This document shows, in pieces, positions 25,067 to 33,713 of a stretch of 64,000 nt of DNA. Both the position numbers and the translations under genes were made by a program. The notes under the pieces were generated by a model. It was given only the letters and a program-made list of their open reading frames with translations, was not told the origin of the DNA and ran no database searches. The stretch lies in the NCBI RefSeq assembly GCF_900114915.1, contig NZ_FOUS01000005.1, positions 124,001 through 188,000 of the forward strand. The letters are read 5' to 3'. Positions within the stretch are counted from its first letter, which is position 1, and the number at the start of each line of letters is the position of its first letter. This DNA is from Bradyrhizobium sp. Rc3b. Its GTDB lineage: Bacteria; Pseudomonadota; Alphaproteobacteria; Rhizobiales; Xanthobacteraceae.

Positions 25067-26471
25067 GCGTCAATCCCTCGATGCGCACCGTCGGCGCATT
25101 GATGCCGTAGCGGAACTCGAGATTGTTCGCGGGCTGCATCGACTTGAAGATCTCGAACAGATGCCCCGCGATCGTCACCTCGCTGACGGGATAGGTGATC
25201 TCGCCGTTCTCGATCCAGAAGCCGGAGGCGCCGCGGCTGTAATCGCCGGTGACGCCGTTCACGCCGGAGCCGATCAGATCGGTGACGTAGAAGCCCTGCT
25301 TGATGTCGGCGATCAGCTCGGCCGGGCTCGGTGTGCCAGGCTCGAGATGCAAATTGTACGGCCCGGGCGAGGGCGAGGAGGAGACGCCGCGATGGGCATG
25401 GCCGGTGGTGGCAAGGCCGAGCTCGCGCGCGGTGGCGCAGTCGAGCAGCCAGGTCGTCAGCACGCCTTCGTCGATCAGCGCGATCTTCTTCACGGCAACG
25501 CCTTCGGCGTCGAAGGTCTGCGAGCGCAGGCCGCGCTTGCGCAGGGGATCGTCGATGATGCGGATGTTCTTCGCAAACAGCTGCTGGCCGAGCTTGTCCT
25601 TGAGGAAGCTGGTCTTGCGCGCGATCGAGGCGCCGTTGATGGCGCCGACGACATGGCCGACCAGGGAGCCGGCGACGCGCGGATCGAACACGACAGGCAC
25701 CTTGCAGGTCTCGACCTTGCGCGGATTGGAGCGCGCCACGGTGCGCTCGCCGGCGGAACGGCCGACGATTTCCGGCGACAACAGGTCCGCACCATGCGGC
25801 GCCGAGGTGAAGTCGTAATCGCGCTCCATGCCGGTGCCTTCGCCCGAGATGGCGGTGGCCGAGATGCCCTGGCTGGAGCGCAAATAGGAGCCGTGGAAGC
25901 CGGTCGAGGTGACCAGCACCATGCCGCCCATGCCCGCGGAGGCCGAGGCACCGCCGGATTTGGTGACGCCCTTCACGGCGAGCGCGGCAGCTTCGGCCGC
26001 GAGTGCGCGGCGCTCGAGCTCGCTGGTGGCAGGCACATCGGGATCAAGCAGATCGAGATCGGGGAAGTCGCGCGCGAGCAGCGCGGGATCGGCGAGCCCG
26101 ACATATTTGTCGTCGGGCGCAACGCGCGCCATCGCGACCGCGCGTTCGGCGAGCTTGGTCACGGCATCGCCGCTGACGTCGTTGGTCGAGACCACCGCCT
26201 GGCGCTGGCCGACCAGTACCCGCAGGCCGACGTCGTCACCCTCGGAGCGCTCGGATTCCTCGACGCGTCCGTCGCGCACCTCGACGCCTTGCGAGACGCC
26301 GCGCACCGCGACCGCGTCGGCCGCATCCGCGCCGGCGCGCTTGGCCGCCTCCACCAGCCGCTGCGCCAGATCCGACAAAGCGGACTGGTCGAACAGGTCG
26401 CGGCTGGCCTTTGACCCCTTGGAGGAATCCTTGGACGAAAGCGTCGAGCTTGCGGATGGTGAAGAGTTCAC
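25053..26471 (-). CDS. pmbA: TldD/PmbA-family protein (PmbA/TldE type)
   Basis: With TldD, PmbA (TldE) forms a protease that processes modified peptides such as microcin precursors. A 472-residue protein from GTG 26471 (AGGA eight bases upstream), with 'DAVAVRGVSQGVEVRDGRVEE', 'GLRVLVGQRQAVVST', 'VVFDPRVAGSLVGHVVGAIN', 'THGHAHRG'-like 'TTGHAHRGVSSSPSPGPYNL' and 'GVNGVTGDYSRGASGFWIENG'. It lacks the HExxxH of the TldD partner, which is normal for PmbA. First gene of the lipid A operon. Confidence 0.92.
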   Translation of the reverse strand: MNSSPSASSTLSSKDSSKGSKASRDLFDQSALSDLAQRLVEAAKRAGADAADAVAVRGVSQGVEVRDGRVEESERSEGDDVGLRVLVGQRQAVVSTNDVSGDAVTKLAERAVAMARVAPDDKYVGLADPALLARDFPDLDLLDPDVPATSELERRALAAEAAALAVKGVTKSGGASASAGMGGMVLVTSTGFHGSYLRSSQGISATAISGEGTGMERDYDFTSAPHGADLLSPEIVGRSAGERTVARSNPRKVETCKVPVVFDPRVAGSLVGHVVGAINGASIARKTSFLKDKLGQQLFAKNIRIIDDPLRKRGLRSQTFDAEGVAVKKIALIDEGVLTTWLLDCATARELGLATTGHAHRGVSSSPSPGPYNLHLEPGTPSPAELIADIKQGFYVTDLIGSGVNGVTGDYSRGASGFWIENGEITYPVSEVTIAGHLFEIFKSMQPANNLEFRYGINAPTVRIEGLTLGGR

Positions 26472-26736
26472 GAACGAAATCCTGTTGGGGCGGGGGTTCG
26501 GGACCGGAACCCACAGATGTGCCCTGATCGCGCGGACTTCAAGCATTTTCAGCCCGCCAAAAGCTCAGATTCGCACCTTTGGCGCAACGTCTCGTCAATC
26601 ATGCGCGCCAAGGTCTTGTCAATCATGAGCAGCAGTGACGGTGGGTTAACCAGCCTTTTTAAGCGGTTTCGGAAGGCGGCGCGCTAAGGTCCTCGCATCG
26701 ACCGGGAACATAATCCCGGCGGGGAGAACTAAAGCC

Positions 26737-27255
26737 GTGAGGCGTCAAACAGCAACATGCGGGGTCGCTCCCGCCGGGTCGAGCCGCTCTCTGCGGCTCG
26801 ACCCCCTTTCCCTTCCGGTCCGCTTCGATGCGCACGATCCGCGCGCCGACGGACATGTCAGGCAGATCGAGCTTCATCGCGAACGCGTCGTGCTTCGCCG
26901 TGCCGTTCGCGGCATGCAGATGGCGATCAACGTCCGCGTCAGCGACTTCACAGGCGTCGCACTGCGCGGCAATGACGAAGCGCAGGCCATCGTCCTGGTG
27001 CATCGCGATCCCTCGCTCTCCGTTCCGCTGCTCGTCGGCGCCGACGGCGAGGAGCTCGTCGAGGCCTTGGCGATCTGGAGCGAGCTGTTCGCGCTTCCGC
27101 AGCTCGACGAAGGCGCGCGCAAGCCCGCGGCCCGCCGCCGCCGCGCCAATGCGATCCGCGCCCGCCGTCCGAAATTCCTGATGCGCCGCCGCACCGGCAT
27201 CGCGCGGAAGCTGTCGGTTCATCGCGAAGAACGCGAGATCATCGCGAGGAATTGA
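26737..27255 (+). CDS. Conserved Rhizobiales protein (DUF6101-like)
   Basis: A 172-residue protein from GTG 26737 (GGGGAG ten bases upstream). It contains a beta-rich region 'LRLDPLSLPVRFDAHDPRAD', 'RERVVLRRAVRGMQMAINV', 'FTGVALR' and 'SVPLLVGADGEELVEALAIW', then a very basic tail ('PAARRRRANAIRARRPKFLM'). I recall closely similar Bradyrhizobium proteins under DUF6101, but am not certain of the number. Function unknown. A CCGGGA/TCCCGG hairpin (26702-26719) lies just upstream of the start. The end is followed by a family A palindrome. Confidence 0.75.
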   Translation: MRRQTATCGVAPAGSSRSLRLDPLSLPVRFDAHDPRADGHVRQIELHRERVVLRRAVRGMQMAINVRVSDFTGVALRGNDEAQAIVLVHRDPSLSVPLLVGADGEELVEALAIWSELFALPQLDEGARKPAARRRRANAIRARRPKFLMRRRTGIARKLSVHREEREIIARN

Positions 27256-27260
27256 AGGTG

Positions 27261-27355
27261 CCGTAGGGTGGGCAAAGCGCAAGCGTGCCCACGTTCTTTG
27301 TCGATCATTGAGAGCTCGTGGGCACGGCGCAAGGGCGCCTTTGCCCACCCTACGG
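27261..27355. repeat. Dispersed palindromic repeat, family A (copy 3)
   Basis: A perfect 17-bp inverted repeat (27261-27277 and 27339-27355) between the convergent DUF6101-like gene and ubiA; the likely common terminator. Confidence 0.9.
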
Positions 27356-27358
27356 GAG

Positions 27359-28312
27359 CTACGCCCGCATCACCGCGTCGGCGAGCAATCCTGCAAACAG
27401 CAACAGACCCGCATCCCTGTTCGACTTGAACAAGCGCAGACACAGCTCGGGATCATCAATCCGCAAGCGCACGATCTGCGAGGCCAGGTGCGCGGCGAAG
27501 GCGGCAAGCCCGAGCCAGGCCGGCCAGCGCGCATCGCCTGAGGCCAGCGCGACACCGATCAGCATCACAGCGAGCCCGTAGAACAGGATCAGCGCCTGGT
27601 GCGTATGCGCGCCGAACAGGCGCGCGGTGGACTTGATGCCGATCAGCGCGTCGTCGTCGGCGTCCTGATGCGCGTAGATCGTGTCATAGCCAATCACCCA
27701 TGAAATCGCGCCGGCATAGAGCACCAGCGCGGTGACGTCGATGCGGCCGAAGGTGACGGCAAATCCCATCAGGGCGCCCCAGGAGAAGGCAAGACCGAGC
27801 ACGATCTGCGGCCACCAGGTGATGCGCTTCATGAAGGGGTAGATCGCGACGATCAGGAGCGAGGCGATGCCTGTCGCAATCGCGAAGCGGTTGAACTGCA
27901 GCAACACGATAAGGCCGATCAGCGCCTGCACGACCATCCAAGCCAGCGCCTGCTTCGTGCTCACCTGCCCCGACGGCAGCGGCCGCGAGCGGGTGCGCTC
28001 GACCTTGTCGTCGAGGTCGCGGTCGGTGATGTCATTCCAGGTGCAGCCCGCTCCGCGCATCACGAAGGCGCCGATGAAGAACAGCACGATGGTGAGCGGC
28101 AGTCCGCGGACGTCATGCGCCATGCCGCTCGCGAGCGCCGCCGACCACCAGCACGGCATCAACAGCAGCCAGGAGCCGATCGGACGATCGAAGCGGGACA
28201 ATCGCAAATAGGGCCGCGCCCATGGCGGCGCGAGCGTATCAACCCAGTTGCCGGTGGAATCGGCAACGCGGGCGGATGTGCTAGTGTCCAGTTTTCGAAG
28301 TTCGTATTCCAT
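27359..28312 (-). CDS. ubiA: 4-hydroxybenzoate polyprenyltransferase UbiA
   Basis: UbiA prenylates 4-hydroxybenzoate in ubiquinone synthesis at the inner membrane. A 317-residue protein with about nine transmembrane helices and both prenyl-diphosphate/Mg sites: 'NDITDRDLDDKVERTRSRPL' and 'DTIYAHQDADDDALIGIKST'. The first 11 residues (MEYELRKLDTS) are encoded by a dispersed palindrome, and the conserved part starts at 'RVADSTGNWVDTLAP'. Either the repeat supplied the start codon or the true start is a rare codon inside it. No good Shine-Dalgarno is visible. Confidence 0.95.
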   Translation of the reverse strand: MEYELRKLDTSTSARVADSTGNWVDTLAPPWARPYLRLSRFDRPIGSWLLLMPCWWSAALASGMAHDVRGLPLTIVLFFIGAFVMRGAGCTWNDITDRDLDDKVERTRSRPLPSGQVSTKQALAWMVVQALIGLIVLLQFNRFAIATGIASLLIVAIYPFMKRITWWPQIVLGLAFSWGALMGFAVTFGRIDVTALVLYAGAISWVIGYDTIYAHQDADDDALIGIKSTARLFGAHTHQALILFYGLAVMLIGVALASGDARWPAWLGLAAFAAHLASQIVRLRIDDPELCLRLFKSNRDAGLLLFAGLLADAVMRA

Positions 28313-28356
28313 CGCGGCGTATCCCGGTACGAACTTCGAAAACTACAAGGGCACTA
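28281..28356. repeat. Dispersed palindrome overlapping the ubiA start (family H)
   Basis: A perfect 16-bp stem, GTTTTCGAAGTTCGTA and its inverse (28291-28306 and 28328-28343), extended by imperfect CTAGTGTCC/GGGCACTAG arms. The ubiA start codon (28310-28312) lies in its loop. Confidence 0.9.
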
Positions 28357-28372
28357 GCAAGAAACTATAATT

Positions 28373-28451
28373 CACGTGCCGCTTATCGATTTGAAGTTCT
28401 CATGAGGATCTCGCGGCAAACACCGTAGGAACTTCAAATCGGCGGCACGTG
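28373..28451. repeat. Second long palindrome between ubiA and the secreted-protein gene
   Basis: Arms CACGTGCCGC (28373-28382) with GATTTGAAGTTC (28388-28399) pair exactly with GAACTTCAAATC (28429-28440) and GCGGCACGTG (28442-28451), 22 bp in all. It ends two bases from the stop of the 28454-29116 gene, so it probably terminates that transcript before ubiA. Confidence 0.85.
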
Positions 28452-28453
28452 TA

Positions 28454-29116
28454 TCATCGGGTCAGGACGTTGCCGTTGAGCGTGTCGAAGGTGCTGCCGC
28501 CCTTCTTGCCGGCATTGGCCTCAGGCGCCGAGCCTGAACCTAGCACCTCGCTCAACGACGGGCCGGCCGGACCGCGCGGCTGGTTCTGCATCTGCTGCGC
28601 GACGTTGCAGACCTTCGTCGCCATGGCCTCGGTATTCTTGTGACCGTCCTTCATCTGCGCGCCGATCTGCGGCGGGATTCCGCATTTGGCGGCGTGGGAC
28701 TCGATGTACTTGATCATCTTGGTCTCAGCCTGGCTGAAATTGCGGATCAGCTTGCAGGCTTCGTCCGGCGGCGCATGACGGTCGCTCGCGGCCTTGATCA
28801 GCTTGCCGCGCTTCTCGGCTTCCTCGCGCAGAGGAATGAAAGCCTTCATGCAGTCCTCGCCGGGGCCGCCCTGGGTCGGCGGGGCCGCGCTGAACGCGCC
28901 AGCGCCGCCGACGGGCGCGGCGCCGTTCACGGGAAAGGACGATTGCGGTGCCGTGCCGACCGAAGCGGTCGGCGCCGAGCCGTTCACCGGGGGAAACGCG
29001 GAACTGGTGGCGGCCTGGTTCGGCAGCGGCGCCGGGAAGGCGCTTTGCGCATAGGCGCCCGCGGTGCTCAGGGTGACCATGGCGGCAGTGATCGGAACCA
29101 TCAAATGACGGATCAT
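28454..29116 (-). CDS. Exported protein of unknown function
   Basis: A 220-residue protein with signal peptide (MIRHLMVPITAAMVTLSTAG..AYAQ), a Pro/Ala/Ser-rich linker (25-80), then a helical domain with cysteines: 'GGPGEDCMKAFIPLREEAEK', 'DEACKLIRNFSQAETKMIKY', 'CGIPPQIGAQMKDGHKNTEA', 'KVCNVAQQM'. The four spaced cysteines suggest disulfides in the periplasm. I remember it as a conserved bradyrhizobial hypothetical, without a function. It is closed by a strong palindrome. Confidence 0.8.
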   Translation of the reverse strand: MIRHLMVPITAAMVTLSTAGAYAQSAFPAPLPNQAATSSAFPPVNGSAPTASVGTAPQSSFPVNGAAPVGGAGAFSAAPPTQGGPGEDCMKAFIPLREEAEKRGKLIKAASDRHAPPDEACKLIRNFSQAETKMIKYIESHAAKCGIPPQIGAQMKDGHKNTEAMATKVCNVAQQMQNQPRGPAGPSLSEVLGSGSAPEANAGKKGGSTFDTLNGNVLTR

Positions 29117-29326
29117 CAGGATAGTCTCTCCGGCAGGAGCTACGGGGTTCAGCGTCTTCCCAATTGAAGCGCAACCAGCGTGTTCGCGTTTTTACGATTC
29201 CCGCCGGCGCTTAACAACCCGTTGAATAGGGCAATAGCGCGGCGCGGGGACGCACTATTTCGGCAATATTTACCCCCGGAATGGCTGCTTTCGGTTAAGA
29301 ACGGCCCCAAATCGGACCCTTGAACG

Positions 29327-30085
29327 ATGCCCTCCCACGATTTTCGCGCTCCCCGCCTGTTCGTCGACGCTCCCCTTGCCCAGGACGCCAGGATCCCGCT
29401 CGACCGCGACCAGAGCAATTATCTCGGCAATGTGCTGCGGCTTGCCGCCGGGGCCGAGGTTTTGGCCTTCAACGGCCGCGACGGCGAGTGGCAGGCCGCC
29501 ATCGAAGGTCGCAAGCGGCCGGACGGCCTCGTGATCCTGCAGCAGACCCGGCCCCAGGACAGGCTGCCGGACGTCGCCTACGTTTTCGCCCCGCTCAAGC
29601 ATGCCAGGCTGGATTACATGGTCCAGAAGGCCATCGAGATGGGCGCCGCCGGCCTGCAGCCGGTCCTGACCCGGTTCACCCAGGCCTCCCGGGTCAACAC
29701 CGAGCGGATGCGCGCCAATGTCGTCGAGGCGGCCGAGCAATGCGGCATCCTGAGCATCGCCACGGTCGCCGAGCCGGTGCCGCTGGAGCGGTATCTCAGT
29801 CAGCGCCCCGCGGGCCGCCTGCTGATCTTCTGCGACGAGGCGGCGGAGCTGCAAAACCCGGTTCAAAGCCTGCAAAACGCCCGCGAGGCCGGACAGGGGA
29901 TCGACGTGCTGATCGGCCCCGAAGGCGGCTTTGCCGAAGAGGAGCGCGCCCTGCTGCTGCGGCAACCCAGGATCCTCCGGCTGGCGCTCGGCCCGCGGAT
30001 CATGCGGGCCGACACCGCCGCCGTCGCCGCGCTGGCGCTGGTGCAGGCGGTGCTGGGCGACTGGGGTGGCAAGACCGGCACCTGA
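29327..30085 (+). CDS. rsmE: 16S rRNA (uracil(1498)-N(3))-methyltransferase RsmE
   Basis: RsmE methylates U1498 of 16S rRNA and belongs to the knotted SPOUT family. A 252-residue protein with an N-terminal PUA-like part ('HYLxxVLR'-type 'NYLGNVLRLAAGAEVLAFNG') and the C-terminal knot 'DVLIGPEGGFAEEERALL', 'LRLALGPRIMRADTAAVAAL'. Also typical is 'MVQKAIEMGAAGLQPVLT'. Length is normal. In alphaproteobacteria it often lies near ubiA, as here. Confidence 0.95.
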   Translation: MPSHDFRAPRLFVDAPLAQDARIPLDRDQSNYLGNVLRLAAGAEVLAFNGRDGEWQAAIEGRKRPDGLVILQQTRPQDRLPDVAYVFAPLKHARLDYMVQKAIEMGAAGLQPVLTRFTQASRVNTERMRANVVEAAEQCGILSIATVAEPVPLERYLSQRPAGRLLIFCDEAAELQNPVQSLQNAREAGQGIDVLIGPEGGFAEEERALLLRQPRILRLALGPRIMRADTAAVAALALVQAVLGDWGGKTGT

Positions 30086-30118
30086 CAAGGCTCGATTGGC
30101 AGCCGCAGGGGAGACGCG

Positions 30119-30258
30119 CCCCCTCTCCCGCTTGCGGGGGAGGGTTGGGGTGGGGGTGCCTCCGCGTCGGGATTGTCTGAGGCTTAGGGAGAAATTCCCC
30201 TAGCGGAAAGAGCCCCCACCCGGCGCTTCGCGCCGACCTCCCCCGCAAGCGGGAGAGG
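30119..30258. repeat. Dispersed palindromic repeat, family B (copy 2)
   Basis: Arms CCTCTCCCGCTTGCGGGGGA and TCCCCCGCAAGCGGGAGAGG, spanning 30121-30258, lie between rsmE and hisZ. The inner pair GGGGTGGGGGT/AGCCCCCACCC also matches. It could end rsmE transcription. Confidence 0.85.
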
Positions 30259-30444
30259 TTGAGCGAGCCCGCGGCGGCCCAGGTGGCTCCCCTAGCGCGC
30301 GTCGAGAACGTCCATTGCCCGTCCATTAAGCGATTGATCCTTTGGAGGTCGAAACCGCGCATCGACCATGCTAAGGGCTGCGCAATTCGCTTGCCTCCCC
30401 TTGCCCTTGCCTGCCCGGTTCCACCGGGACGATGGACCCCAGTT

Positions 30445-31596
30445 ATGACCGCGACTGCCACCTCAAATGCTGCCGGCTCCGCCGCCTGGGCGGATACGCT
30501 GCTGTTGTCGTTCGCGCAGGCCGGTTACGTCAGGGCCGAGCCCGCCATCCTGCAGCCGGCCGAGCCGTTCCTGGACCTCTCCGGCGAGGACATCCGCAAG
30601 AGCCTATATCTGACGACGGACCTCACGGGCGAGGAGCTGTGCCTGCGCCCGGACCTGACCATTCCGGTGGCGCGCGACTACCTGAGCTCCGGTCGTGCCG
30701 GCCAGCCGGCCGGGTTCAGCTATCTCGGCCCGGTGTTCCGCTACCGCAGCGGCCAGGCCAGCGAATTCCTGCAGGCCGGCATCGAATCATTCGGCCGCCA
30801 GGACCGCGCCGCCGCCGACGCCGAGACGTTGGCGCTCGGGCTCGAAGCGACCGCGGCCTTCGGTGTCCGCGACGTCGAGATCCGCACCGGCGACGTGGCG
30901 CTGTTCAACGCGCTGCTCGATGCGCTCGACCTCTATCCGGTCTGGCGCCGCCGCCTGGTCAAGGACTTCAATCGCAAGATCAGCCTGGAAAAGGATCTGG
31001 AACGGCTCGCGGCCGCGACCACCGCGACCCGCAGCGAATATGAGGGCGTGCTCGCCGCCCTCGCCGGCTCCGACCGCAAGGCGGCGCTCGCCTTCGTCAC
31101 CGATCTGATGTCGATCGCCGGCACCACCAATGTCGGGGGACGCACCACGGCCGAGATCGCCGATCGCTTCCTCGAGCAATCGACGCTGAAGGGCGGCGCA
31201 TTGCCGCGCGAGGCGATCACCGTGCTCAAGCGCTTCCTGACGATTGCAGGCAATCCCGACGACGCCATCGCCGAGCTGCGCGCGCTCACTGCCGACGCCA
31301 AGCTCGACCTCACGGCAGCGATCGACCAGTTCGAGAGCCGGGTCGGCTTCATGGCGGCGCGCGGCATCGACGTGAAGCAGACGCGCTTCTCGACCGCGTT
31401 CGGGCGCGGGCTCGACTATTACACCGGCTTCGAATTCGAGCTGCATCACCGGGGCAACGGCGCCGAGCCGCTGGTTGCCGGCGGCCGCTATGACGGGCTG
31501 ATGACCCAGCTTGGATCGACTGAACCGATTCCCGCGGTCGGCTTCTCGGTCTGGGTGGACGCGCTGACGAAGATCGGCCGCAAGGTGGGAGCTTAA
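30445..31596 (+). CDS. hisZ: ATP phosphoribosyltransferase regulatory subunit HisZ
   Basis: HisZ is the histidyl-tRNA-synthetase-like partner of the short HisG; together they make the first enzyme of histidine synthesis. A 383-residue protein with class II synthetase motifs: 'LDLSGEDIRKSLYLTTD', 'LCLRPDLTIPVARDYL', 'FSYLGPVFRYRSGQASEFLQ', 'FGRGLDYYTGFEFELH' and 'PLVAGGRYDGL'. The anticodon-binding domain of true HisS is absent. The start at 30445 follows from the MTATATSNAAG..AAWADTLL opening; the longer frame is not conserved. hisG follows after three bases. Confidence 0.93.
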   Translation: MTATATSNAAGSAAWADTLLLSFAQAGYVRAEPAILQPAEPFLDLSGEDIRKSLYLTTDLTGEELCLRPDLTIPVARDYLSSGRAGQPAGFSYLGPVFRYRSGQASEFLQAGIESFGRQDRAAADAETLALGLEATAAFGVRDVEIRTGDVALFNALLDALDLYPVWRRRLVKDFNRKISLEKDLERLAAATTATRSEYEGVLAALAGSDRKAALAFVTDLMSIAGTTNVGGRTTAEIADRFLEQSTLKGGALPREAITVLKRFLTIAGNPDDAIAELRALTADAKLDLTAAIDQFESRVGFMAARGIDVKQTRFSTAFGRGLDYYTGFEFELHHRGNGAEPLVAGGRYDGLMTQLGSTEPIPAVGFSVWVDALTKIGRKVGA

Positions 31597-31599
31597 GTC

Positions 31600-32577
31600 A
31601 TGAGCGCGCCATTCGTTCTGGCCGTTCCCTCCAAGGGTCGCCTTCAGGAAAACACCGAAGCCTTCTTCGCCCGTGCCGGCCTCAAGCTGTCGAAGGCCGG
31701 CGGCGCCCGCGACTATCGCGGCACGCTTGCAGGCCTCGACCATGTCGAGGTCGCCTATCTCTCGGCGAGCGAGATCGCCTCGCAACTGTCGCGCGGTCTT
31801 GCGCATCTCGGCGTCACCGGCGAAGACCTGGTGCGCGAGAACATCGCGGACGCCGACAAGCGCGTGTCGCTGATCGATGGGCTCGGCTTCGGCTATGCCG
31901 ACGTCGTCGTCGCGGTGCCGCAGGCGTGGATCGACGTTCGCACCATGGCCGACCTCGACGACGTCACCACCGGCTTCCGCGAGCAGCATCACATGCGGAT
32001 GCGGGTCGCGACCAAGTTCATCAACCTCACCCGCACCTTCTTCCAGAGCCACGGGATCACCGATTACCGCATCGTCGAAAGTAGCGGCGCGACCGAAGGC
32101 GCGCCGGCGGCCGGCAGCGCCGAGCTGATCGTCGACATCACCACCACGGGCGCGACGCTTGCCGCCAACGGCTTGCGGGTGCTCGACGACGGCGTGATCC
32201 TGCGCAGCCAGGCCAATCTGGTCGCCTCGAAAGAGGCCGACTGGACGCCGCAGGCGCGGGAGACCGCGCGCGTCATCCTCGATCACATCGCAGCAAGGGC
32301 GCGGGCCAACAAGTATCGCGAGGTCCGCACCCGCTTCCGGCAATGCGACGCCGCCCTGCTCGGCGAAGCCCACAGCCGGTACGGCGTCGAGGCCCCGTTC
32401 GGCGGGCCGACCTCGTCAGGCATGCTGACGCTGCACTGCCCACCGGGGCAGCTCTATGCGCTGGCAAGCTTCCTGCGCGAGCATGGCGCCGAAACCGTCT
32501 CGGTGGTTTCGCTCGACTACGTGTTCGACCGGGAGAACCCGCTGTTCGCCAAGCTCGAGGCGTTCCTGCGGCGGTGA
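31600..32577 (+). CDS. hisG: ATP phosphoribosyltransferase catalytic subunit HisG
   Basis: Condenses ATP with PRPP, the committed step of histidine synthesis, feedback-inhibited by histidine. A 325-residue protein: '[20 protein letters not shown]', '[14 protein letters not shown]', '[18 protein letters not shown]' and '[21 protein letters not shown]' (PRPP loop). It is longer than the classical short form of about 215 residues because of an alphaproteobacterial C-terminal extension. Cotranscribed with hisZ, which it needs. Confidence 0.95.
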   Translation: MSAPFVLAVPSKGRLQENTEAFFARAGLKLSKAGGARDYRGTLAGLDHVEVAYLSASEIASQLSRGLAHLGVTGEDLVRENIADADKRVSLIDGLGFGYADVVVAVPQAWIDVRTMADLDDVTTGFREQHHMRMRVATKFINLTRTFFQSHGITDYRIVESSGATEGAPAAGSAELIVDITTTGATLAANGLRVLDDGVILRSQANLVASKEADWTPQARETARVILDHIAARARANKYREVRTRFRQCDAALLGEAHSRYGVEAPFGGPTSSGMLTLHCPPGQLYALASFLREHGAETVSVVSLDYVFDRENPLFAKLEAFLRR

Positions 32578-32675
32578 GCCCTGGGACGTTCGGCCTTTCG
32601 TTCAGCTTTGCGACAGCAAATGGCGGCTACCATATGCTGTTGAGATGACTTTGAACGCTTCTGGAACCTTGATCG

Positions 32676-33713
32676 ATGACGCTGGGCTCTGACGTTTCCG
32701 GCATGACGACGACCGCAGGCACCGCAGCCGCGAAGGGACTGTCGATCGTCGTCCCCGTCTACAACGAGGCGGCGGGCCTCGCCGCCCTGCACCAGCGCAT
32801 CTGCGATCTCGCAAAGACTTTGCGGGAGCGCTATCGGCTGGCTTGCGAAGTCGTCTATGTCGACGACGGCAGCAAGGATGCGACGCTGGCGATCGCCCGC
32901 TCGCTGCCGGCCGACGCGATCGATGTCCAGGTGGTGTCGCTGTCGCGCAATTTCGGCAAGGAGGCGGCGCTGATGGCCGGCCTCGACCATGCCCGGCTCG
33001 GCGCCGTCATGTTCATGGACGGCGACGGCCAGCATCCGCCGGCGCTGATCGAACAGCTGGTGCGGCACTGGATCGATGACGGCTATGACGTCGTCTACAC
33101 CGCCAAGGCGCATCGCGACAACGAGACCTTCCTGCGCCGGGTCGCCGTGCACGGCTTCTATGCGCTGATCAATTGGGGGGCCCGGCAGAAGATTCCCGAG
33201 GACGCCGGCGACTTCCGCCTGCTGTCACCGCGCGCGGTCACAGCGCTCAGGCAGCTGCCCGAGCGCAACCGGTTCTTCAAGGGCCTCGCCAGCTGGATCG
33301 GCTTCCGCCAGATCCGCGTCGACTACGAGCCTGCCGCACGCGCCCACGGCGTCACCACCTTCAACGCCGCAAGCCTGCTCGGCCTGTCGATCGAGGGCCT
33401 GACCTCGTTTTCGGTCGCCCCCCTGCGCTTTGCCAGCCTGCTCGGCGTCATTCTCGCCGGTGGCGCCTTCCTGTTCGGCCTTTCGATCCTCTGGGAGGTG
33501 TTCACGACCGGCAAGCAGGTGCCCGGCTATCCCTCGCTCGTGATCGGCCTGATGACGATCGGCGGCGTGCAGCTCATCATGATCGGCATCGTCGGCGAAT
33601 ATATCGGCAAGATCCTGTCCGAGCTGAAGGCGCGCCCGATCTACTTCGTCGCCGAGCATAGTGAAAAGCACTTCGAAGCCGACGATGCCGCGAAGAGGAC
33701 GGCCGCCGAATGA
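32676..33713 (+). CDS. GT2 glycosyltransferase (DPM1/ArnC/GtrB-like) with membrane tail
   Basis: A 345-residue protein. The GT-A domain has 'LSIVVPVYNEAAGLAAL', 'VVYVDDGSKDATL', 'FGKEAALMAGLDHA' and 'FMDGDGQHPPALIEQL' (DxD-like), and 'FRLLSPRAV'. Two transmembrane helices close it (about 250-275 and 285-310). Such enzymes move a sugar or aminosugar to a polyprenyl phosphate. The next gene, a carbohydrate deacetylase overlapping by four bases, suggests the product is a deacetylated glycolipid headgroup. An alternative in-frame start is at 32703. Confidence 0.88.
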   Translation: MTLGSDVSGMTTTAGTAAAKGLSIVVPVYNEAAGLAALHQRICDLAKTLRERYRLACEVVYVDDGSKDATLAIARSLPADAIDVQVVSLSRNFGKEAALMAGLDHARLGAVMFMDGDGQHPPALIEQLVRHWIDDGYDVVYTAKAHRDNETFLRRVAVHGFYALINWGARQKIPEDAGDFRLLSPRAVTALRQLPERNRFFKGLASWIGFRQIRVDYEPAARAHGVTTFNAASLLGLSIEGLTSFSVAPLRFASLLGVILAGGAFLFGLSILWEVFTTGKQVPGYPSLVIGLMTIGGVQLIMIGIVGEYIGKILSELKARPIYFVAEHSEKHFEADDAAKRTAAE

